Of a DNA stretch of 6,680 nt, positions 1-5,399 are shown in pieces. A program made the position numbers and the translations under genes. The first letter of the stretch is position 1. Every line of letters starts with the position of its first letter. The DNA comes from Archaeoglobaceae archaeon (GTDB lineage Archaea > Halobacteriota > Archaeoglobi > Archaeoglobales > JdFR-42), in contig WAJW01000002.1 in assembly GCA_015523685.1 (NCBI GenBank), positions 1-6,680 of the forward strand, read 5' to 3'. The notes beneath the pieces are model-generated. The model was given only the letters and a program-made list of their open reading frames with translations, was not told the DNA's origin and ran no database searches.

Positions 1-1041
1 GTACTGCTCCATCATGTGTGCACACCATCCCGCAATTCTTGCCATGGCAAAAATGCAGACGAACATATCAACGGGAATTCCAAGACTGGCATATACAGTG
101 GCAGCATAGAAATCCACATTTGGATTCAGACCCTTCTCCCTCTTCATAACTTCCCGGAGTTTCTCAGATATCTCGAACCATTTGAAATCGTTTCTGTACT
201 CACTGAGTTTCCTAGCAAGTTCCCTGAGTTCTTCAGCCCTCGGATCAACAGTCTTGTAAACCCGATGACCGAATCCCATTATTCTCCTGCCCTGCTTCAG
301 CTCATTCTTTACGTAATTCTCCACATTCTCGGGGGAGCCTATTTTCATAAGCATCTCCATGACCCTCTGACTTGCGCCACCATGTAATGGGCCCATCAGT
401 GCCCCTATTGCCCCTACAATTCCCGAATACATGTCTGACAGGGTGGATGCGCAGACCCTTGCTGTAAAGGTGCTTGCGTTCATCGTATGCTCTGCGTGAA
501 GAATCAGATCTATATCGAGAGCCTTTTCCTCGATTTCCCCCGGTTTTTCTCCCCTCAACATGTAAAGAAAGTTTCCCGCATGACCAAGCCTTTTATCTGG
601 GGGAACGGGTTCTTTACCATTTCTCAATCTATCAAAGTATGAGACCACGGTTGGAATCTTGGCAACCATATCCTTGCTTCTTTCTAAATTCTTTTCGTCA
701 TTCAGATCCCATGGATCCTCCTCAAAAGCACCCATAAACGATACAGCGGTTCTGAGAACGACCATCGGGTGAGATGTTTCTGGAATTTCATTGAGCATTG
801 AAACCAATTCCTCTGAAATCTCCCTCCTTCTGCTGAGATCTTTTTTAAATTCCTCAAGTTCTTTCTTTCCCGGGAGTCTGCCATACCACAGCAGAAAAGT
901 GACTTCTTCAAAACTTGAATATCTGGATAGATCACGTATATCATATCCTCTGTATTCAAGAACACCCTTCTTACCGTCAATACAGCTCAATTCCGATTCA
1001 GCTGCCACCACACCCTCAAGACCATATTTTTTAAGGGGCAT
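1..1041 (-). CDS. gltA: Citrate synthase, C-terminal end cut off by the window edge
   Basis: Citrate synthase condenses acetyl-CoA with oxaloacetate to citrate in the cytoplasm, the entry step of the oxidative TCA cycle. I translated the reverse complement from ATG at 1041: 347 codons stay open to base 1, so roughly the last 30 residues of a usual ~375-residue archaeal enzyme are missing. Family landmarks appear in order: IDGKKG and EYRGYDI near residues 21-35, LHAEHTMNAST at 181-191 (oxaloacetate-binding His185), GPLHGGA at 217-223 (catalytic His220), GFGHRVYK at 256-263 (His259), DPR (Arg268), PNVDFYA at 307-313 (catalytic Asp310) and ARIAGWCAH at 334-342 (Arg335). All the catalytic residues are present, so it should be active. 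The ATG has no Shine-Dalgarno sequence but lies about 26 nt from a TATA-like box, so translation is probably leaderless. It is transcribed divergently from the thioredoxin-domain gene at 1145. A 2-methylcitrate synthase activity cannot be excluded from sequence; many archaeal enzymes accept both acyl-CoAs. Confidence 0.95.
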   Translation of the reverse strand, partial: MPLKKYGLEGVVAAESELSCIDGKKGVLEYRGYDIRDLSRYSSFEEVTFLLWYGRLPGKKELEEFKKDLSRRREISEELVSMLNEIPETSHPMVVLRTAVSFMGAFEEDPWDLNDEKNLERSKDMVAKIPTVVSYFDRLRNGKEPVPPDKRLGHAGNFLYMLRGEKPGEIEEKALDIDLILHAEHTMNASTFTARVCASTLSDMYSGIVGAIGALMGPLHGGASQRVMEMLMKIGSPENVENYVKNELKQGRRIMGFGHRVYKTVDPRAEELRELARKLSEYRNDFKWFEISEKLREVMKREKGLNPNVDFYAATVYASLGIPVDMFVCIFAMARIAGWCAHMMEQY

Positions 1042-1060
1042 GTAATAATGTTATATCAAA

Positions 1061-1080
1061 CCGCTTATTTATCTTTAATC
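1061..1080 (-). promoter_or_regulatory. Probable archaeal promoter (TATA-like box) of the citrate synthase gene
   Basis: Read on the minus strand this stretch is GATTAAAGATAAATAAGCGG. The A/T-rich core AAATAAG (1070-1064) is centred about 26 nt upstream of the ATG at 1041, the usual spacing between an archaeal TATA box and the transcription start. No Shine-Dalgarno sequence lies between it and the ATG, so a leaderless transcript is expected. A second A/T stretch (GATATAA, 1056-1050) is too close to the ATG to be the box. The exact core is uncertain. Confidence 0.5.
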
Positions 1081-1082
1081 CC

Positions 1083-1094
1083 GAACCGCGGTTC
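1083..1094. promoter_or_regulatory. Perfect 12-bp palindrome between divergent promoters, candidate operator
   Basis: The sequence GAACCGCGGTTC is an uninterrupted perfect palindrome and the only clearly G+C-rich patch in an otherwise A/T-rich 103-base intergenic region. Its centre is about 21 bp upstream of the TATA-like box of the citrate synthase gene and about 29 bp upstream of that of the 1145 gene. From there a dimeric regulator could affect both promoters. Symmetry breaks immediately outside the 12 bp. The regulatory role is inference from position and symmetry only. Confidence 0.45.
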
Positions 1095-1110
1095 AATTTT
1101 TTACGGGACT

Positions 1111-1124
1111 TATTTTTTATAAGA
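1111..1124 (+). promoter_or_regulatory. Probable archaeal promoter (TATA box) of the DUF255 gene
   Basis: TATTTTTTATAAGA contains a TTTATA core (1116-1121) centred about 27 nt upstream of the ATG at 1145. Transcription would therefore begin at or within a few bases of the start codon. No Shine-Dalgarno sequence lies between the box and the ATG, which fits a leaderless message. The octamer ATTTTTTA also occurs 16 bp upstream at 1096-1103; that copy is too far from the ATG to give a leaderless transcript, though it could act as an alternative box. Confidence 0.55.
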
Positions 1125-1144
1125 TAAAGAACAGATTTGTAACA

Positions 1145-3103
1145 ATGAAAAAATCCAGAAAAGGAAATAGATTGGAAAATTCATCCTCTCCCTATCTGAA
1201 AGTTCATTCCACAAATCCTGTGGACTGGTACCCCTGGGGAGAGGAGGCCCTCTCGAAGGCAAAAATTGAGGATAAACCCATTCTGCTCAGCATAGGGTAT
1301 CTTGCCTGCCACTGGTGCCATGTTATGGCAAGGGAGAGTTTTGAGGATGAGGAAACAGCGGAATTGATGAACAGGCTTTATGTCAACATAAAGGTTGACA
1401 GGGAGGAGAGACCTGACATAGATGAGTATTTCCAGACCATTGCAAGAATAATGGGTGTTCAGGGAGGATGGCCCCTTACCGTCTTCCTCACCCCAGACCT
1501 TGAACCAATTTATATAGGTACCTATTTTCCAAAAGAGAGGAGATTCAATCTGCCTTCTTTCAGGGAATTGCTTGTGGCCATTCATGACTCCTATGTAAAC
1601 CTGAGGGATAAAATAAAGGATAACAGCAGGTTAATAAAAAGGGCCGTTGAACAGTCTTTCAGTCAGGCTGAGGGAGATCTGAACACCGCAATTCTGAAGA
1701 ATTCCCATGAAGAACTGATTAAATATTACGACAGTGAATACTCCGGATTCGGCTCAGCTCCCAAGTTCCCCGTGGCTCCCGTTCTCAGCTTTCTTCAGGA
1801 ATACTATTTCAGGACGAAATTCCGCCCTGATATTCTCCTGAACATACTGGACACGATGTGGAAGGGTGGAATATACGACCACGTGGGTGGAGGATTCCAC
1901 AGGTATTCCGTGGACAGAAAGTGGGAGATACCTCACTTTGAAAAGATGCTCTATGATAATGCCCTTCTTTCCAGGATATATCTGGAGAGCTCTATGATAT
2001 TTGGCGTTGATAGGTTTAAAGCAACAGGAATTGAAATACTCGAATATATCTTGAGAGACCTTTCATCACCCAGAGGAGGTTTCTATTCGTCTCAGGGTGC
2101 CGACAGCGGGGGTATTGAGGGGGCATATTATGTATGGGATGAAAGGGAGATGAATGAATTACTCGGGGATGAGAGTGAAATTCTCAAATACGCATTCGGA
2201 GTTAGCGAAGAGGGCAACTTCCATGGGAAAAACGTTCTTGTTCGAAAAGCCTCAATTGGGGAATTAGCAGATAAATTTGATATGAGTGCTGAAGAAGTTG
2301 AGGAGGTTATCGAGAGAGGAAAAAAGACCATGCTCGAATTCCGGAACTCCCGAGAACCCCCCGATCTGGATGACAAAATAATAACATCCTGGAATGCCAT
2401 GACTGTTGAAGCTCTTATATCCGGATTTAAAGTGAGCCAGGAGAAAGTTTATCTTGATTCAGCAGGAAAAAATCTCGAATTTCTGATCAGCAATCTCATC
2501 GAAGAAGAGAGACTCTTCCATTGCTGGTGCGACGGTGATACAACCAGGGTCAGCATGCTTGAAGACTATGCCCACTTCATAAAGAGCCTGATAGAATACC
2601 ATCACGTGACAGGTAAAACCAGATTTCTCGAACTTGCTGAATCCCTCACAGAGAAGGCTTTAGAAACATTCCATGACGGAGATAGGTTTGTAACATCAGA
2701 GGAATTCGAAATATCCCCCATTTATGACTCGGCAACTCCCTCACCCGTATTCACAATGGTTGAGAACCTCATAATTCTCTCTATCATCTCAGATGCAGAA
2801 GAGTGGATGAACATTGCGGAAAAAACATTGAGAAAACATGCAGGTGGAATACCTGCGAATCCGATTGGTTTTGCAACTGCAGGCAAGGCACTGATAACCT
2901 ACATCACACCTGTTGTTGTCAAATCCTCAGATAAATCGGCAGTTTCTCTGGCGAGAACCATTCCTGAGGTCAGAGTTGCAATCGAGGGAGATTACAGTCA
3001 GACACAGCTCTGTACAAGGGGAAGATGCATAATCGTCAAACCTGATGAACTCCGGTCAAAAATCAAAGAGGTTTCCGGTATAGAGATTGCCCGATCACAG
3101 TAA
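1145..3103 (+). CDS. DUF255 / SPATA20-YyaL family protein: thioredoxin-like domain plus glycosidase-like helical barrel
   Basis: This 652-residue cytosolic protein has the full SPATA20/YyaL architecture; no signal peptide or membrane segment is visible. The N-terminal thioredoxin-like domain (about residues 8-170) begins with the family hallmarks SSPYL, HSTNPVDWYPWGEEA and DKPILLSIGY. It then has the redox motif C55-H-W-C58, followed by ESFED, IKVDREERPDIDEY and GGWPLTVFLTP, where Pro110 is the likely cis-proline beside the active site. The rest is an alpha-helical (alpha/alpha)6-type barrel with GGIYDHVGGGFHRYSVD at 241-257, PHFEKMLYDNALL at 263-275, a GADSGGIEGAYYVW segment near 318-331 and a DDKIITSWNAM segment near 409-419. 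The biological substrate of this family is not established; a thiol-redox or sugar-related role is only suggested by the folds. It is slightly shorter than many bacterial members. The usual PSGN motif in the C-terminal half appears to be replaced by PSPV. ATG 1145 was chosen because the family motifs begin a few residues in and a TATA box lies about 27 nt upstream. Confidence 0.9.
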   Translation: MKKSRKGNRLENSSSPYLKVHSTNPVDWYPWGEEALSKAKIEDKPILLSIGYLACHWCHVMARESFEDEETAELMNRLYVNIKVDREERPDIDEYFQTIARIMGVQGGWPLTVFLTPDLEPIYIGTYFPKERRFNLPSFRELLVAIHDSYVNLRDKIKDNSRLIKRAVEQSFSQAEGDLNTAILKNSHEELIKYYDSEYSGFGSAPKFPVAPVLSFLQEYYFRTKFRPDILLNILDTMWKGGIYDHVGGGFHRYSVDRKWEIPHFEKMLYDNALLSRIYLESSMIFGVDRFKATGIEILEYILRDLSSPRGGFYSSQGADSGGIEGAYYVWDEREMNELLGDESEILKYAFGVSEEGNFHGKNVLVRKASIGELADKFDMSAEEVEEVIERGKKTMLEFRNSREPPDLDDKIITSWNAMTVEALISGFKVSQEKVYLDSAGKNLEFLISNLIEEERLFHCWCDGDTTRVSMLEDYAHFIKSLIEYHHVTGKTRFLELAESLTEKALETFHDGDRFVTSEEFEISPIYDSATPSPVFTMVENLIILSIISDAEEWMNIAEKTLRKHAGGIPANPIGFATAGKALITYITPVVVKSSDKSAVSLARTIPEVRVAIEGDYSQTQLCTRGRCIIVKPDELRSKIKEVSGIEIARSQ

Positions 3104-3105
3104 AT

Positions 3106-3118
3106 CTTATATATATGT
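3106..3118 (+). promoter_or_regulatory. TATA box upstream of the cytochrome b / CCG-protein operon
   Basis: CTTATATATATGT starts three bases after the stop codon of the DUF255 gene. The TATATATA core is centred about 28 nt upstream of the ATG at 3140, the spacing expected for a leaderless or very short-leader archaeal transcript. The two-gene membrane complex can therefore have its own promoter despite the 36-base gap, although readthrough from the gene upstream is also possible. A weak AGGTTGA (3124-3130) lies 9 bases before the ATG and might serve as a poor ribosome-binding site on readthrough messages. Confidence 0.6.
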
Positions 3119-3139
3119 TACACAGGTTGAAAAGTCTGA

Positions 3140-3922
3140 ATGTTCGAAGATACTATAAGGTATTTCCACATATCAAGCCCTGAGTTTTACACATATTTTG
3201 TCGTTTATCACACCATTGCAGTTTTGATCTTTGTCGCTGGAATTGTGTCCAGACTCATGATATTCCTTTCAGGTACTGAAAGAGTCTCCGATCTGGTCAG
3301 ATCATTCCTGAATGCATTGAAGGAGGATTCATTCACACTGATCCGAATTTTCATCACAGAGGCTGTATTTCAGAAAAGGCTCCTGAACATTTCAAAACTG
3401 AGATGGTTTGCCCATTTCTGCATCTTCATAAGCATGATCGCCCTGACTGTTCTTACCACATTGGGATTCTATGTACTGCATCTGAGACCGATGGATCTAT
3501 TCATAAGTGGCTGGGGGAGAAAATGGATAATAGACTTTGCGAATGAATTTTTTGGATTTCTTCTGATCACAGGACTCATAATAGCCCTTTTACGCAGACC
3601 TGCCATGAGAAATACAGGGAGGAATACAGAATGGGAGGACATATTTGCTGTTATTTTTCTGTTTATTGTTGCCCTTACAGGATTTATGCTGGAGGGTATC
3701 AGGTTCGATATTTTTGATCCCTATTCATTCCTCGGCAGTATCTTCGGAAGAGTGATGTTCCACAGATTCGATTACAACACCTTCTGGGTGGTTCATACCA
3801 TTCTCAGTTCAGCATTCATAGCGTATATTCCCTACAGCAGGTTGATCCACATATTCACCACCCCCCTCATAACTGCCTGGACAACTTACAGAGAAATCAA
3901 GGAGTATGGAGGGGTCAGATGA
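3140..3922 (+). CDS. Membrane cytochrome b subunit, NarI / HdrE / DsrM-like
   Basis: This 260-residue integral membrane protein probably carries haem b and passes electrons between menaquinone and the iron-sulfur subunit encoded next to it. Five hydrophobic segments are visible at about residues 17-44, 88-114, 132-152, 166-185 and 212-235. That is the topology of nitrate reductase gamma, HdrE of methanogens and DsrM of sulfate reducers. Histidines inside or at the ends of helices (His24, His92 in RWFAHFCIF, His219 in FWVVHTIL, His237) are candidate haem ligands. The RWFAH motif near helix 2 and the VVH motif in the last helix are family-like. The stop codon overlaps the next start as ATGA (3919-3922), indicating translational coupling and a shared complex. 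The gene starts about 28 nt after a TATA box. The split two-gene form resembles HdrE-HdrD and DsrM-DsrK; the exact electron donor or acceptor cannot be read from sequence. Confidence 0.85.
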   Translation: MFEDTIRYFHISSPEFYTYFVVYHTIAVLIFVAGIVSRLMIFLSGTERVSDLVRSFLNALKEDSFTLIRIFITEAVFQKRLLNISKLRWFAHFCIFISMIALTVLTTLGFYVLHLRPMDLFISGWGRKWIIDFANEFFGFLLITGLIIALLRRPAMRNTGRNTEWEDIFAVIFLFIVALTGFMLEGIRFDIFDPYSFLGSIFGRVMFHRFDYNTFWVVHTILSSAFIAYIPYSRLIHIFTTPLITAWTTYREIKEYGGVR

Positions 3923-5124
3923 GATTTCCCATTGAGAGACTTTCCACAAAAAATATCCTTGAGATCTTTGCATGCACAAAATGCGGTGAATGCACGAAAT
4001 ACTGCTTCATGTGTGAGATAGAATTCGAAAAGCTTTCCGACCCTCTCGGGAAACTCGAATTGATGAGAAAAATGATCTCATCCCAGAGGGGATTGAGAGC
4101 AAGGATTTTTGGAAAAAAGGAGATAGATGAAACTCTATACAGGGATTTAATGACCCACATGTACAAATGCACGATATGCGGGCAATGTCAGGTTGTTTGC
4201 CCCGCAAATATTCAGACCATGGAAACATGGGAGGAGTTGAGAAACGCCCTGTTTGTTGAAGAGGGACTTGCCCCAATGGAAGTTCACAGACCTTTCATCA
4301 CCAGCATCATGGATTTCAACAATCCCTGGCAGCAGAGCCCCGGAAGAAGAGCGAGATGGACCAGAAGACTGAAATTTGACATCCAAAAATATCCATTTGA
4401 ATCGGATGTGGATGTGCTTTTCTTTGTTGGATGCACCGCAAGCTATGATGCCAACATCCGTGGAATGGCGTTATCTACTGCGGAACTGCTTCATAAAGCA
4501 GGTGTAAAATTCGGAATTCTTGGAGAGAGAGAGATATGCTGTGGTTCAACATTGCTCAGAGTCGGAGCAAAGAGGGAATTCAGAGAGATTTCAGAGAAAA
4601 ATTCCCGTATCCTGAATGAAACGAATGCAGATATTATCGTTACCGCATGTGCCGGATGCTTCAAAACTCTGAGACACGACTATCCAAAATTTGCCCCTCT
4701 TGATGCGGAGGTTGTTCATGCTGTTCAGCTTATAAACGAACTCTCCCAGGATCAGAAGCTCCAGCTTCCTGAAACAGGTGGAAGAGTAACCTACCATGAT
4801 CCCTGCCATCTTGGAAGACATTCCGGGGTGTATGAGCCGCAGAGAGAACTCATATCTGCACTTGGCCTGGAGCTTGTTGAGATGGAACGCAGTAAGAAAA
4901 TGTCGAGGTGCTGTGGAGCGGGTGCTGGTGTAAAATCTGCATTTCCCGATATATCCAGTAAAGCCTCAGAGAACAGAGTTAAGGATGCAATCAGGACTGG
5001 TGCAGAACTCCTTTTAACATCATGCCCCTTCTGCTACCAGAGCTTAAAGTTGTCTTCAGTAAAAAAGGGAGAGATTCGAACGGGGGATCTGCTTGAATTT
5101 ATTGCCGAAAATTTAAAAAAGTGA
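3919..5124 (+). CDS. Iron-sulfur CCG-domain oxidoreductase, HdrD / DsrK / GlpC-like
   Basis: This 401-residue subunit probably acts on the cytoplasmic face of the membrane, transferring electrons between the cytochrome b subunit and a thiol/disulfide or flavoprotein partner. Residues 19-32 hold the first cluster motif, C-x2-C-x2-C-x3-C, with an extra Cys32 and no proline after the fourth cysteine. Residues 84-95 hold a canonical CTICGQCQVVCP motif. Two cysteine-rich CCG domains follow. The first has Cys172, CCG at 207-209 and CAGC at 244-247. The second has DPCH (Cys296), CCG at 331-333 and CPFC at 369-372. In HdrB/HdrD, complete CCG motifs bind noncubane [4Fe-4S] clusters at the disulfide site, and both copies here retain all five cysteines. 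No membrane helix is present. The start overlaps the cytochrome gene stop by 4 bases. True heterodisulfide reductase is only one option; a DsrMK-like or an ETF:menaquinone oxidoreductase-like role is also possible. No acyl-CoA, ETF or dsr gene lies in the window to decide. Confidence 0.88.
   Translation: MRFPIERLSTKNILEIFACTKCGECTKYCFMCEIEFEKLSDPLGKLELMRKMISSQRGLRARIFGKKEIDETLYRDLMTHMYKCTICGQCQVVCPANIQTMETWEELRNALFVEEGLAPMEVHRPFITSIMDFNNPWQQSPGRRARWTRRLKFDIQKYPFESDVDVLFFVGCTASYDANIRGMALSTAELLHKAGVKFGILGEREICCGSTLLRVGAKREFREISEKNSRILNETNADIIVTACAGCFKTLRHDYPKFAPLDAEVVHAVQLINELSQDQKLQLPETGGRVTYHDPCHLGRHSGVYEPQRELISALGLELVEMERSKKMSRCCGAGAGVKSAFPDISSKASENRVKDAIRTGAELLLTSCPFCYQSLKLSSVKKGEIRTGDLLEFIAENLKK
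5115..5120 (-). terminator. Possible poly-U terminator of the minus-strand operon
   Basis: On the minus strand the sequence reads CTTTTTTAAAT just after the TAA of the sulfur-carrier gene, giving a run of six T residues (5120-5115) about 7 nt past the stop. Archaeal RNA polymerase often terminates at T-tracts without a hairpin. The tract lies inside the last codons of the opposite gene, where it encodes lysines, so composition alone could explain it. Confidence 0.3.
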
Positions 5125-5126
5125 GG

Positions 5127-5399
5127 TTATCCCCCTGAAACAGCAGGAAGGATAGAGACCTCATCTCCCTTTCTGATAACGGTGTCAAGTCCATCAAGAT
5201 GCCTTATATCTTCTCCGTTGATGTACACATTCACAAATCTCCTCAGCTGTCCGTCTTCAAGCAATCTGTTTTTGAACTCCTCTCCATATTTCTTTCCCAG
5301 TTCCTCAATCATATCCCTGACGGATATCTCATCAATTTCCAGCTCAACCTCTCTCTCTTTTGTTATCGAAAGAAAGGCGGATGAAAACCTGATTTTCAC
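5127..5399 (-). CDS. Ubiquitin-like sulfur carrier protein (MoaD/ThiS/CysO/SAMP family) with C-terminal Gly-Gly
   Basis: This 90-residue beta-grasp protein ends in Gly89-Gly90. The family is adenylated at that terminus by an E1-like enzyme and converted to a thiocarboxylate that donates sulfur. The body shows RFVNVYINGEDIR at 54-66, GDEVSILPAVSGG at 78-90 and a helix around 27-48, normal size and order for the fold. The RFVN-YxNxEDxR block and the ILPAVxGG tail closely match my memory of Mycobacterium CysO, the donor for CysM cysteine synthase, and match MoaD less well, so I prefer a CysO-like role. Translation starts at GTG: a strong GAGGAGGTGA lies 4 nt before it, and the start overlaps the upstream TGA as GTGA. 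Coupling to the PLP enzyme upstream suggests the carrier supplies sulfur to it. Molybdopterin, thiamine, tRNA thiolation and SAMP protein tagging remain alternatives. No E1, MoaE or JAMM protease gene is visible in the window. Confidence 0.88.
   Translation of the reverse strand: MKIRFSSAFLSITKEREVELEIDEISVRDMIEELGKKYGEEFKNRLLEDGQLRRFVNVYINGEDIRHLDGLDTVIRKGDEVSILPAVSGG

Noticed and set aside
16..1045. Open frames on the plus strand at 16-387, 474-737 and 791-1045, and on the minus strand at 702-980
   Set aside because: They lie inside the citrate synthase gene, which reads continuously on the minus strand with every catalytic motif; the other frames resemble no family I know.
1050..1056. GATATAA on the minus strand as the TATA box of citrate synthase
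   Set aside because: It is only about 10 nt from the ATG, too close for transcription to begin upstream of the start codon.
1096..1119. Repeated octamer ATTTTTTA, 16 bp apart
   Set aside because: It is low-complexity A/T sequence in a promoter region; the downstream copy is part of the TATA box and the other is likely incidental or at most an alternative box.
3915..4386. Minus-strand open frames opposite the start of the CCG iron-sulfur gene
   Set aside because: They are antisense to well-conserved cluster motifs, have no visible promoter or ribosome-binding site and show no recognisable domain.
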